The position numbers and the translations under genes were made by a program. From Kordiimonas lipolytica (GTDB lineage: Bacteria > Pseudomonadota > Alphaproteobacteria > Sphingomonadales > Kordiimonadaceae), in contig NZ_LRUB01000027.1 in the NCBI RefSeq assembly GCF_001550065.1, forward strand, positions 62,001-126,000: DNA of 64,000 nucleotides, read 5' to 3'. The first letter of the stretch is position 1; each line of letters begins with the position of its first letter. This document shows, piece by piece, positions 40,641 to 49,530 of the stretch. Below the pieces are notes generated by a model. The model saw only the letters and a program-made list of their open reading frames with translations, was not told where the DNA came from and searched no databases.

Positions 40641-40678
40641 GAAAACTGAAGGTCTGCTCTTAGATGGAAAGACGGCCC
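40641..40678. repeat. 38-bp direct repeat, right copy
   Basis: These bases match 19192-19229 at 36 of 38 positions in the same orientation and lie 16 bases after the hypF stop. The bases directly after the repeat differ between the two copies. Confidence 0.8.
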
Positions 40679-40686
40679 TGTCGGAT

Positions 40687-40727
40687 AGTCTCATTTTATG
40701 AGTCACACAGTCTCATTAATTGCGTCA
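40687..40727. repeat. IS-end-like sequence, inverted relative to the gyrB-side copies
   Basis: The reverse complement of these 41 bases matches 11659-11699 at 33 of 41 positions, including an uninterrupted TGAGACTGTGTGAC. It is therefore the same type of transposon end in the opposite orientation, and it sits next to the right 38-bp repeat. No transposase is present. The remaining gap to 41048 is AT-richer, contains no gene I can support, and must carry the promoter of the ABC operon. Confidence 0.55.
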
Positions 40728-41048
40728 CCCTAAATGAACCAAAACCGAATTGAACCAGCCGCCATACGTAAGGGGAGTCAGAAGACTGACAATGATGAAT
40801 TGCGGCCATTCGAGCGCAATAATTTAGGGGTTGGCCTCGGTAAGCGAAAAACCGACCTGTCGCGGATTTGCTGAGTCAGCATATGATAGCCAAAATCTAT
40901 CATTCAATCACAAAAATCATGTATTGAACTATCACCGCAAGCCTACATCTTCTAGTTCGGCGGCCACCCCCGCCAGGAAACAGAATTAAAGATGGTTTGT
41001 GCCGTGCAGGAACAGTCTCCACGGCCTTCTTTTTGCGAGTGAAAAAAC

Positions 41049-42752
41049 GTGTCCGCCCCCAATCCCCCGAGCGCTGCATCATCCACGAACTTAAGCGAGG
41101 TTTATGCGTTTCTACGCTCCATCCTCGGGCCCGAAAAATCCTTCTACAAGCTCGCCGCCGTCTATGGCGTCGGCATCAGCCTGCTGAGCCTTGCGGTGCC
41201 TGTATCGGTACAGATGCTGATCAACACGGTGGCGAATATCGGCCTGGCCGCACCCCTGGTGGTTTTGGCGACCGTGCTCTTTGTCCTGCTGCTGGTGTCT
41301 GGCCTCCTGAATGCGCTCAGAATACATCTGATGGAAATATTCAGTCGGCGGTTCTATGCGCGGATGGTCGCTGAAATTTCCCTGCGCACACTGTATGCCC
41401 AGAATCCCTTCTTTGCGGACAACGGCAAGAACCCGTTGTTCAACCGGTATTTTGACATCGTTATCATCCAGAAATCAGTGCCTTATCTTCTGATTGGCGG
41501 CTTCACCGTCGTGCTGCAGGCCCTTGTTGGGTTTGTTATCGTATCGCTTTATCATCCCCTATTTCTGGTGTTCAACATCACGCTCTGCCTGCTGATCTGG
41601 CTCATCTGGGCCATGTGGGGCAAGAAGGCCATCAAAAGTGCGATCGAGCAATCCCATAAGAAACACGCGGTTGCCGCTTGGGTTGAAGACCTTGGGGCTT
41701 CAAACGGCTATTATAAATCCAGCCTCCATATTGAGAGGGCGCTCAAGCTCACTGATGCGAAAACGGCAGACTATATCGCGTCGAACAAGGCCCATTTTCG
41801 CTACAGCTTTTCCCAAACACTCGCCTTCCTGCTGATATATGCCGCAGCCAGCGCGGCGCTTCTTGGGCTGGGCGGCTGGCTGACTATTCTGGGCCAGCTC
41901 AGCCTTGGTCAGCTGGTGGCAGCGGAACTGATCCTCTCAGCCGTCTTTTTCGGCATCTCGCAGCTTGGGGTCTATCTTGCCAGCTTCTATGACATCATTG
42001 CCGCCGTCGAAGAACTCTCGCATTTCTACTCCGTCCCCCAGGAAGTGCCCAGAGGCACGAAAACCCCGCTGGAAACCAACAGCGTGCTGTCCTTCGACAA
42101 TGCGCAGGGCTTCGGGCGGGATGAGAAGGTCACTTTCAACCTCACCATCGGGCAAGGGGATGTCATTTTCTGTGGCACCAAAAACCACGGTATACAACGC
42201 CTGTTCACAGACCTGTTGAAGCACCATGTGCGGCCCGATGGCGGCATCGTCAGCATCGGAGGCATTGATGTGCTGGATATCGAAGTGCATGAATTGCGGC
42301 AAATCATCACCATCCTTGACCGGCCGACAGTGATCAATGCCACCATCCGCGACTTCCTCCGCTATGCGGGTGAGGAAAAACACAGCGGAGACACCCTTGA
42401 TATCCTGGATCAGGTAGGGCTCAGGAACGCTGTCACCCATCTCAAGAATGGGCTGGATACGGAGGTATCGACCACCGGCGCGCCCCTGTCACTCACCGAA
42501 GTGCTGAAGCTCAAGCTTGCGGCGGCGCTGATCTCAGGCCCCAAGGTGCTGGTGCTTAATCAGCTGTTCGACATCATCCCAGAGAATACGCTGGTCAACA
42601 TCCTCGCGCTGTTCCGCGAGCGCTGGAATACGACCGTGATCTATTTCTCCAACAGGGATCATGCGTTGGGGTTCGAGAAATTCCTCTATCTGGGGGCAGA
42701 CACGCAATCCTTCTTCACCAGCTTCGAAACTTTCAAACAAGAACTCCGGTAA
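41049..42752 (+). CDS. ABC-exporter-like protein with a degenerate ATPase domain
   Basis: This is a 567-residue half-transporter layout. About five or six membrane segments (residues 35-310) are followed by a nucleotide-binding-like domain (about 345-560). The fold is recognisable, but the catalytic motifs are lost. The Walker A position reads FCGTKNHGIQRL, with no GK[ST]. The signature position reads LSLTEVLKL instead of LSGGQ. Walker B reads VLVLNQLFDII, without the Asp-Glu pair. The His-loop position reads FSNRDHA. It probably cannot hydrolyse ATP by itself. The start is a GTG at 41049. It is followed by HlyD and TolC genes, so it looks like the inner-membrane part of a type I-like tripartite machine. 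Confidence 0.82.
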   Translation: MSAPNPPSAASSTNLSEVYAFLRSILGPEKSFYKLAAVYGVGISLLSLAVPVSVQMLINTVANIGLAAPLVVLATVLFVLLLVSGLLNALRIHLMEIFSRRFYARMVAEISLRTLYAQNPFFADNGKNPLFNRYFDIVIIQKSVPYLLIGGFTVVLQALVGFVIVSLYHPLFLVFNITLCLLIWLIWAMWGKKAIKSAIEQSHKKHAVAAWVEDLGASNGYYKSSLHIERALKLTDAKTADYIASNKAHFRYSFSQTLAFLLIYAAASAALLGLGGWLTILGQLSLGQLVAAELILSAVFFGISQLGVYLASFYDIIAAVEELSHFYSVPQEVPRGTKTPLETNSVLSFDNAQGFGRDEKVTFNLTIGQGDVIFCGTKNHGIQRLFTDLLKHHVRPDGGIVSIGGIDVLDIEVHELRQIITILDRPTVINATIRDFLRYAGEEKHSGDTLDILDQVGLRNAVTHLKNGLDTEVSTTGAPLSLTEVLKLKLAAALISGPKVLVLNQLFDIIPENTLVNILALFRERWNTTVIYFSNRDHALGFEKFLYLGADTQSFFTSFETFKQELR

Positions 42753-42767
42753 AAGGACGAGGGCACC

Positions 42768-43808
42768 ATGCCGTTCCGCGAGCGTCATATCAATCACTTC
42801 CAAACTCTTGCCAGCATTCGCATGCCCCGCATCATGCGCGTGATTGCCTGGATGCTAGGCCTGGGGACCTTGGCTATCATCCTGTTCCTGATTTTCACCC
42901 CCTGGGTACAGACCGCCTCGGGCTTTGGTACCGTCACGGCGCTTAATCCAACCGACCGGCAGCAGGAACTGAACGCGCTGGTTTCTGGCCGTATCAAGGA
43001 ATGGTATGTGCGCGACGGTAGCCGCGTAAAGGCCGGGGACCCCATCGTCAAGGTCGTCGACAATGACCCCAATTTCCTTCAGAGCCTGGAAGCCGAGCGC
43101 GCCCAGGCAATGGCCAAACTGCGGGCCATGGAGACCGCGGTCCTGACCGCAGAGATAGATCTTGACCGAACCCGCAAGCTGCTGAATGAGGGGCTGGCGT
43201 CCCAGCGTGACTTGGAGCAAGCTCGCCTCCGGATCGAGAGCCTTCGCGGAGACACTGCCGACGCATCGGCGCAACTGAACCGCCTGGACATCGGCCTCTC
43301 CCGCGGCTCCACCCAGATGGTGAAAGCCCCACGCGATGGCTTCATCCACAGGGTTCTCGCAGGCGATACAGCCACTTTCGTCAAGGCAGGAGACCCTGTA
43401 GCAACCTTTATCCCCGAAAAGGTTGAGCGGGCTGTTGAACTTTATATCGACGGTCGGGACATTGGCCTTGCCCGCCTTGGGGACCGGGTGCGATTGCAGT
43501 TCGAGGGGTGGCCCGTCGTACAGTTCAGCGGCTGGCCATCCGTGGCGGTGGGAACATTTGGCGGCCGAATTGTCGCCATTGACCCGGCGGCAGGCACGGG
43601 CGGAAGGTTCCGGGTTCTGGTCAGTGAAGACCCGGATGACCTCCCCTGGCCTGACAACCGGCTGCTGCGTTTGGGCGCAAAAGCCAGGGGCTGGATTACC
43701 TTTGAGACGGTCACCGTAGGCTATGAAGTTTGGCGCCAGTTGAACAACTTCCCGGCCGAGTTTCGCCCGGAGGCCACAAAAGCCAACGCCGACGCGGGGG
43801 CGAAATGA
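42768..43808 (+). CDS. HlyD-type membrane fusion (periplasmic adaptor) protein
   Basis: The product has 346 residues. One N-terminal membrane segment (IMRVIAWMLGLGTLAIILFLIF) is preceded by a short cytoplasmic part. Then come a lipoyl half-motif (LVSGRIKEWYVRDGSRVKAGDPIVKV), an alpha-helical hairpin (about 100-180) and the second lipoyl half (VKAPRDGFIHRV). The adaptor would link the pseudo-ABC protein to TolC. The helical hairpin is short compared with HlyD of E. coli. It starts 15 bases after the ABC gene and overlaps the TolC gene by four. Confidence 0.9.
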   Translation: MPFRERHINHFQTLASIRMPRIMRVIAWMLGLGTLAIILFLIFTPWVQTASGFGTVTALNPTDRQQELNALVSGRIKEWYVRDGSRVKAGDPIVKVVDNDPNFLQSLEAERAQAMAKLRAMETAVLTAEIDLDRTRKLLNEGLASQRDLEQARLRIESLRGDTADASAQLNRLDIGLSRGSTQMVKAPRDGFIHRVLAGDTATFVKAGDPVATFIPEKVERAVELYIDGRDIGLARLGDRVRLQFEGWPVVQFSGWPSVAVGTFGGRIVAIDPAAGTGGRFRVLVSEDPDDLPWPDNRLLRLGAKARGWITFETVTVGYEVWRQLNNFPAEFRPEATKANADAGAK

Positions 43809-45232
43809 TGACACGCCTGATCCTGATCGCCCTGGCGCTGGTTGCAGCTCTCACTGGCAAGGCAGGCGCCTCACTGACCCTGCAGGAAGTCCTGACATCT
43901 GCCCGCGAGCATGCCCCGAAACTTTTGGAACAACAGGCAGCGCTCAGGGGCGCTGAAGGAAGTGTGCTGGCGGCTGAGGGCGCTTTTGACACCACTCTGG
44001 ATGTGGAATTTCGCAGTCGCGCCACCGGCAGCTGGAGCGGAAGCTACCTGAAAGCCGATGCCAAAAGGGCACTGACAGACAATGGTGTCTCGGTCTATGG
44101 CGGCTACCGCGTATCAGACGGTCGTTTCCCCACATATGAAGACCAGTATTTCACCAACTCGTTGGGGGAATTCAAACTGGGCGTTCTTGTGCCGCTGTTG
44201 CAGGACCGCGCTTTCGACACGAACCGCTTCCGCGTGGCCGATGCGCGCCTGAAACGGGAGCAAGAGCAGATCAAAACGCTGATCCAGGCCATTGAAGTCC
44301 AGCGCAACGCCACAATTGCATACTGGGAATGGGTCGTGGCCGGACACCAGCTGAGGGTTTATGAGCATTTGCTTGCCATCGCGAAGCAGCGGGACACGGC
44401 GCTCAGCCGGCAGGTTGAAGAAGGCGCAATCGCCAACTTTGCATTACTTGAAAACCAACAGAATATCACCCGGCGGCAGACCCTGGTGATGAATGCGCGT
44501 CAGAAGTTTCTGATGGCCGCCAACAAGCTGTCACTCTATTACCGAAGCCCGAAGGGAATCCCACAGCAACCGGAAGAAGCGCAGCTGCCCGCCATGGCAG
44601 AGGTGTTTACCGGCATCGCTGGCGTAAACCTGACAACTGGCCCGACCGAGGCGCTGGTCGCCAAACGGCCGGAACTGGAAAGCCTGAATGTCGCGCTGGA
44701 CCGCGCCCGCCAGAAACTTCGGCTTGGCGAAAACGGCCTAAAGCCCCAGCTTACCCTTATGGGTGAAGTGTCCCGAGATTTCGGGGGCATAGCCGAAGGG
44801 GGCAGCAGCCGGGACTCTACCGATGCCATCGTTGGCGTGCGCTTCTCGATCCCACTCGGTCAACGTGCTGCACGCGGCAGCTTTCGCTCAGCAAAGGCAG
44901 ATTTAGACAGGCTGTCATTCCAGCGGCAGCGGTTAATGGAGCAGTTCATCGTTGAGCTTGAAAATCTCACGCTGGGCGTTGAAATGTCACAACAGCGTCT
45001 GATGCTGACCCGGCAGAATGCGGCCCAGACCCAAGCCATGCAAAAAGCCGAGGAAATTCGTTTTGCCAACGGTGCCAGCGACTTTTTTCTGCTTAACGTC
45101 CGCGAGGAAGCCGCCTCTCGCGCGCAAATCGACCACCTTCTGGCGGCGCTGGAGTTTCACGCCTCCATGGCCAGCTATTCTGCTGCGATGATGGATTTGG
45201 AAACCCTGGGGCTTGAGGAAATGCCGCTATAG
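43805..45232 (+). CDS. TolC-family outer-membrane efflux protein
   Basis: The 475-residue product starts at 43805 with a signal peptide (MMTRLILIALALVAALTGKAGA) and has the internal duplication of TolC: helical repeats and short barrel strands. Examples are LTLQEVLTSAREHAPKLLEQQ and LVAKRPELESLNVALDRARQKL. NGLKPQLTLMGEVSRDFGG and GVRFSIPLGQRAARGSFRSAKADL form the second half. The start codon overlaps the HlyD stop (ATGA). It would provide the outer-membrane duct for the operon. Nothing in the gene identifies the exported molecule. Confidence 0.9.
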   Translation: MMTRLILIALALVAALTGKAGASLTLQEVLTSAREHAPKLLEQQAALRGAEGSVLAAEGAFDTTLDVEFRSRATGSWSGSYLKADAKRALTDNGVSVYGGYRVSDGRFPTYEDQYFTNSLGEFKLGVLVPLLQDRAFDTNRFRVADARLKREQEQIKTLIQAIEVQRNATIAYWEWVVAGHQLRVYEHLLAIAKQRDTALSRQVEEGAIANFALLENQQNITRRQTLVMNARQKFLMAANKLSLYYRSPKGIPQQPEEAQLPAMAEVFTGIAGVNLTTGPTEALVAKRPELESLNVALDRARQKLRLGENGLKPQLTLMGEVSRDFGGIAEGGSSRDSTDAIVGVRFSIPLGQRAARGSFRSAKADLDRLSFQRQRLMEQFIVELENLTLGVEMSQQRLMLTRQNAAQTQAMQKAEEIRFANGASDFFLLNVREEAASRAQIDHLLAALEFHASMASYSAAMMDLETLGLEEMPL

Positions 45233-45243
45233 GCAACCGCTTT

Positions 45244-45275
45244 GGGGATCTCACCTGCCCATTGGGTGGATCCCC
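45244..45275. terminator. Hairpin between convergent genes
   Basis: GGGGATC (45244-45250) pairs with GATCCCC (45269-45275), with a further internal CACC/GGTG pairing. It lies between the TolC stop and the nucleoside-hydrolase stop on the other strand and could serve both. T tracts are poor. Confidence 0.55.
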
Positions 45276-45281
45276 GTCTGC

Positions 45282-46220
45282 TTATGAACGTGCGAACTGG
45301 TCTAGCACATATTGGTAATAGGCATCCGTGTCTTTGATCTTCATGATCACATCCACTTCGCGCATGGCCTTGTTGGGGATCATCGCGCCTTCCTTGTCAC
45401 CACTGGTGACAATTTCGATATGCATCTTCTGTGGCTCATCAAACAGATCCGGCCGCGAGATATAGCAGGTGGTTACCATGTCCCACATGTCATAGAAGGG
45501 CTCGTCAGACACTAGGGCATAGCTCTGCAGCGCCAGGTCCGAATAGCGGTAGACCTTCCCCTGCACGAGAAGCTGCGCCATAAACTCCTTGGCGACCGGC
45601 ACCGTATCCGTGACATCAAGCGGGAAGACGGTAATCTTGAATTTGGTATTGGCCAGAAGCCACTGCCCTGCGTCCGGGTCCCAGAAGACATTCCATTCGG
45701 CATAGGGGTTGGCGATGGGCAGCGTGTCCGGGTCAAGGTTGCCGGCAACATCCACCGCACCCGCCATCCAGATCATATGGTCGATCTTGGCCTCAAGCTC
45801 GGGGCGCCGCTTCAAAAGCTCCGCGATTGGTGTTGCCGGGCACAGGCACAGGAGGATGACCGGCTCCGGCACGCTATCGAGATACTGCTCCAGCCAGGCA
45901 TCACCGTCCGGGTAGGGCGGCCAATCGGGGTGCGGGCCATAGGGCGCGAGCGCCGCAACCTCCCCCTGCTTGATGCAGTCAGCCCGGTACGGCCAGGGGA
46001 ACGGGTTGAACCCCCGCGCGCCAGAGAGCGACAGCGGAATATCGGTGCGCCCGATATATTGCTGTATTTTCCATGCCGCATCCATTGCCGGGCCATAGAT
46101 ACAGTCGGCGTTGACGATGACGATACCGTCGAGCGAGACACCTTCCATGGTTGTGAGCAGGATGGTCGACATATATTCGTCGATGGCTGCGTCATGGACG
46201 AGAACCACACGTTTGGTCAT
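45282..46220 (-). CDS. Nucleoside-hydrolase-like protein with an altered Asp motif
   Basis: The 312-residue protein has the inosine-uridine nucleoside hydrolase fold. The N-terminal strand VVLVHDAAIDEYMS corresponds to the calcium-binding DTDPGxDD motif but has Val in place of the first Asp and Glu in place of the last. Later parts agree with the family: VNADCIYGP, LCLCPATPIAELL, MIWMAGAVDVAGN and PYAEWNVFWDPDA. Substrate range or even catalysis may differ. It is the last gene of a minus-strand trio, five bases after the multicopper oxidase gene, which is an odd partner for nucleoside salvage. Confidence 0.8.
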   Translation of the reverse strand: MTKRVVLVHDAAIDEYMSTILLTTMEGVSLDGIVIVNADCIYGPAMDAAWKIQQYIGRTDIPLSLSGARGFNPFPWPYRADCIKQGEVAALAPYGPHPDWPPYPDGDAWLEQYLDSVPEPVILLCLCPATPIAELLKRRPELEAKIDHMIWMAGAVDVAGNLDPDTLPIANPYAEWNVFWDPDAGQWLLANTKFKITVFPLDVTDTVPVAKEFMAQLLVQGKVYRYSDLALQSYALVSDEPFYDMWDMVTTCYISRPDLFDEPQKMHIEIVTSGDKEGAMIPNKAMREVDVIMKIKDTDAYYQYVLDQFARS

Positions 46221-46225
46221 TAGCT

Positions 46226-48073
46226 TTAGCCTTTCCCGTGGCCGCCATGGCCACCGTTTTTATCCGCATCCAAAATGAGGAAATTCTGCATCATGCCGGT
46301 GTCTTCATGGGGCAGGATATGGCAGTGGAACACCGACTTGCCGGTCCATTCCTTGAAGGTGTTGCGTATCCTGACCTGCTTGCCCATGGGCACCCAGATG
46401 GTGTCCTGTATCAGCACTTCATCAGGCGCATAGCGCACCTCGTTGGTCACCGTGCCGTCCGGCGCCAGGTCGGCCTCGCCGATCACTTCGAACGAGTTGA
46501 CATGGATATGGAAGGGGTGGCCTTCGGTGTTGTCCTGGTGCCCGGGGGTCGAGTGATCAGGCGGATGGTTCGGATGACCGGGCGAGCCGATGATCCAGTC
46601 TTCCGTCTCACCTGTGTCGACCACATAGCTGATGCTGCGTTCATCATACTGGGCGTTATTGATCAGGAAATCGATGCCCACAACGGGATTCGCCTGCCCG
46701 GGAAACTGCATACCGAATGTGACATACCGGATGCGGCTGACCTCACTGTCCGGCGTGAGCGGGAAATGCCGCCGCTGGATCGGCAGGCTGGCTGGCAGTG
46801 CCATATCGTCGGTTTCGCTGGTGACTTCGATCCGCGCGAGAAGGCGCCCATCGCTATTGAGAAACTGCAGGCTCTGCGGCGCCTGCCTGAGCTCATAGAT
46901 GCCGGGCTTGGAGATCGCCTTGACCAGAAATTCGCCCCTGTTTGCAGGCGCCAGCAACAGCTGATAGGCGGTATTGGGGGCGCCGGAGGGCAGCGCGGGC
47001 AATGTTTTCAACTTGGGCAGATTAACCCCGTCCATGCCAATCAGGTGCAGGTCGTGCGACTGCAGATAGATGGGCATCACGTCATCCGAATTGGCATTCA
47101 GGATGCGGAAGCGCGCCACTTCGCCCTGCTTCATCTTGTAGGTTGGCACGCCGCTGTCGATCTGCGTGCCTATGGGGCTCGTGGGATCTTTCTGGTTATG
47201 CACTTCCTTGTAGAAGGGCTCCCCATTCAGAAGGAAATACCTGAGCGCATAGTCACCCGTGGTGAAGCCGCCCTTCAGCTTTGTCGGCTCGGGCTTGCCG
47301 GTCTTGGGGTTATAGATGGTGACATTGCCGCCGAAGGTCTGCCAGATGGCATTCTGCTTTGGCTCATAGATATAAGTGCCCTCGCCGTCCTTATCCGGGT
47401 TATCGGTGGGGAACAGGCCGATATCCTGCACCACGATGATATTGTCCTTGGCGGCCTTGATCTCCGGCACTTCGTCGATGTCGCCTTCGATCAGGATGCC
47501 GCCCGCCATGCCGCTCACGGCCTGGACAACCGTCGACCCATGCTTGTGCGGATGATACCAGAAAAGCCCCGGCGGCTGATCGTCCGGGATCTGGAAGTTA
47601 TATTGCTTGCTGCCGCCCTCAGGCGGGATAACAATCATTTCCGCCGTCGCGTCTGTTGTACCGACAGGCTCGAAAAGATGCGGCACCACTTCAAGGCCGT
47701 GCAGGTGCAGGTTGGTTGAATTCAGGTCGTGCGGCACATTGTGATTGCCGTCCCACCCTGAGGAATCGTATGGCGTCAGATTATTGACCACCTTGATATT
47801 CAACCTGTCTCCCGGCCTGGCCTTCAGGAGCGGACCCGGCACAGTGCCGTTCCAGGCGCGCAACTTCACGGGTGTGCCGTCCAGCTTCTTCTCAAGCCAA
47901 TGGGCCTTCAGCGTATAATCCTTCCTGGGGCGGTCGGAATCGTCTGCCTGACCCTGTGGTTCCATGCCCTCGCTGGCATCCGACGCGCAAGCCGTCAGCG
48001 TTGCGACTGCCGTTCCGGTTGCCAGCAAGGCGCTTGAGCGGGACAGAAAATCCCGGCGGGTAACTTTTGTCAT
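46226..48073 (-). CDS. Multicopper oxidase, Tat-exported
   Basis: The 615-residue product has a twin-arginine signal (VTRRDFLSRSSALLATGTAV) with a possible lipobox LTAC. All four copper-binding motifs are visible: LHLHGLEVVPH, FWYHPHKHGST, HPFHIHVNSFEV and FHCHILPHEDTGMM. Together they make the type 1 centre (the downstream His and Cys, with Met as likely axial ligand) and the trinuclear cluster. The family includes bilirubin-oxidase- and CotA-like enzymes that oxidise phenols, pigments or metals and reduce O2 to water. It lies between a haem-motif lipoprotein and a nucleoside-hydrolase gene. The C-terminus is Gly-His rich (KNGGHGGHGKG). Confidence 0.93.
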   Translation of the reverse strand: MTKVTRRDFLSRSSALLATGTAVATLTACASDASEGMEPQGQADDSDRPRKDYTLKAHWLEKKLDGTPVKLRAWNGTVPGPLLKARPGDRLNIKVVNNLTPYDSSGWDGNHNVPHDLNSTNLHLHGLEVVPHLFEPVGTTDATAEMIVIPPEGGSKQYNFQIPDDQPPGLFWYHPHKHGSTVVQAVSGMAGGILIEGDIDEVPEIKAAKDNIIVVQDIGLFPTDNPDKDGEGTYIYEPKQNAIWQTFGGNVTIYNPKTGKPEPTKLKGGFTTGDYALRYFLLNGEPFYKEVHNQKDPTSPIGTQIDSGVPTYKMKQGEVARFRILNANSDDVMPIYLQSHDLHLIGMDGVNLPKLKTLPALPSGAPNTAYQLLLAPANRGEFLVKAISKPGIYELRQAPQSLQFLNSDGRLLARIEVTSETDDMALPASLPIQRRHFPLTPDSEVSRIRYVTFGMQFPGQANPVVGIDFLINNAQYDERSISYVVDTGETEDWIIGSPGHPNHPPDHSTPGHQDNTEGHPFHIHVNSFEVIGEADLAPDGTVTNEVRYAPDEVLIQDTIWVPMGKQVRIRNTFKEWTGKSVFHCHILPHEDTGMMQNFLILDADKNGGHGGHGKG

Positions 48074-48090
48074 CGCGTGTTCCTTCTGGC

Positions 48091-49530
48091 TCAGAATTGA
48101 TCCGGGTTGGTGCAGGCTGTTGGCTTGCCGTTATTGGCGAAGGTGGCGTATTGGGTGAAAGCCACCTCAAGCTGCAGCGATGTATCAAGCGGGATGGCGC
48201 CCGCATATTTCGGATCGGGATACGCCTGCGGGAACGGATAATTAGCGAAATAGGCCGCGTTTTCCGGGCTGCCGCCAGCTTCGCAGATGCCGGTGAACCC
48301 GAATGACGGCGGTACATTGGTGCCCATCACCGAAATAGCACCGTCCGCTGCCGCGAAAGCAGAGCCATGGCACGACACACAGGAAGACTGTGGGTTGTCA
48401 ACCGGGCCGGCAAGCCGGGATGCGCAGCCCCAATGCTCATAAATGCCGACATCCAGGTTGAGAACGCTTTCGGTCGCCGGCTGGCTATCCTGGGCCGTAA
48501 CCGCTGGGAATGTGTTCGGATCTGAGCCCCACTGCAGCCCAAGCGGCACGAGGCGCGCCAGCACCGTGTCGCCGTCAGCTTCAGCGGAATAGCCAAAGGT
48601 GCCATATACCCAGCGCGTTGGCGACCGTTCGTCAACCACAGCCACGTCCACCTGCGTCAGCCGCGTTTCCTGCAGCGCCCGCTGGCACAGATATTGTCTG
48701 TCGGGTGCCACTTCATGGCGGTTAACCAGCCAGACGGCAGAGTTCGCCAGGTATGGCACGCACTCAGGTGTCGCATTGGTTGTCAGGAATTTGGTGACCA
48801 TCGTGCCTTCCGGGAACGGCAGGCCTTTCGGCACTGTCTGGCCTTCAAGCGTAGTCAGCGCCGGCTCGCCTGTATCTGGGATTGCCTGCCCAAGGGCATA
48901 GCCGCCCCACTTGTTGTACATACCCACCGCCCAGCTCTCAAAGCCGTGCGGGAACTGGGCCTGGCAGCTTGGGCTCATACTCTGCAGCATCGTCGCATTT
49001 GGCATGGGGCTGCCGATAAAGTCGGACAGATGCGCCGTGCGCTCGTTCGTGGTGCCGTGGGCGAATTCACGCCCGGCCGTCGGGTCGTACGCCATCCACG
49101 GCACATGGTACCACATGGTCTCGCCGTCGATTTTGGTTCTGAAGCCAACCTCGTTGGGCATGTTCGGGTCCTGCCCGCGGACCACCACGCTCATGATCGC
49201 CATGATATAGTCGTTCCAAGGGCCCTCTTCCCAATTGACCGGCACACCCGACGTGAAATCCACATCAATATAAAGCCATGGGCATTCGCTTTGGGGGCAT
49301 TGGCCGGGGTCTTCTGTTGGATAGTCGTGGCTCAACTGAAATACCGGCCCTTGATAGCCCGGGGGCGGCGCGCTTACCGCATTTTGAAAGGCGAAATCCG
49401 CCGCTATTGATTGTTCAGCCGGCTGTGCGGGCGCTTGCTCGGTTTCCGCTGAAGAACAGGCCGCAACAGCGCCTATCGTCAGGGAAGAAACGGCAAGGGT
49501 GACAAGTTTTTTGTTAAAGCGATTTTTCAT
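48091..49530 (-). CDS. Lipoprotein with one c-type haem motif, function unknown
   Basis: The product is 479 residues from the ATG at 49530. A longer frame from 49623 has no support, whereas 49530 opens a lipoprotein signal (KKLVTLAVSSLTIGAVAACSS, lipidation at the Cys). One CxxCH haem site is present (SCVSCHGSAF, about residue 395). The rest does not resemble a family I can name, although the large periplasmic domain before the haem has many Trp and Pro residues. It is upstream of the multicopper oxidase gene (17 bases between), so it could feed electrons to it or take them from it. Confidence 0.7.
   Translation of the reverse strand: MKNRFNKKLVTLAVSSLTIGAVAACSSAETEQAPAQPAEQSIAADFAFQNAVSAPPPGYQGPVFQLSHDYPTEDPGQCPQSECPWLYIDVDFTSGVPVNWEEGPWNDYIMAIMSVVVRGQDPNMPNEVGFRTKIDGETMWYHVPWMAYDPTAGREFAHGTTNERTAHLSDFIGSPMPNATMLQSMSPSCQAQFPHGFESWAVGMYNKWGGYALGQAIPDTGEPALTTLEGQTVPKGLPFPEGTMVTKFLTTNATPECVPYLANSAVWLVNRHEVAPDRQYLCQRALQETRLTQVDVAVVDERSPTRWVYGTFGYSAEADGDTVLARLVPLGLQWGSDPNTFPAVTAQDSQPATESVLNLDVGIYEHWGCASRLAGPVDNPQSSCVSCHGSAFAAADGAISVMGTNVPPSFGFTGICEAGGSPENAAYFANYPFPQAYPDPKYAGAIPLDTSLQLEVAFTQYATFANNGKPTACTNPDQF

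Noticed and set aside
46238..47719. Plus-strand open frame of 493 codons opposite the multicopper oxidase
   Set aside because: It is an antisense shadow. The minus-strand frame contains all four copper motifs and a Tat signal.
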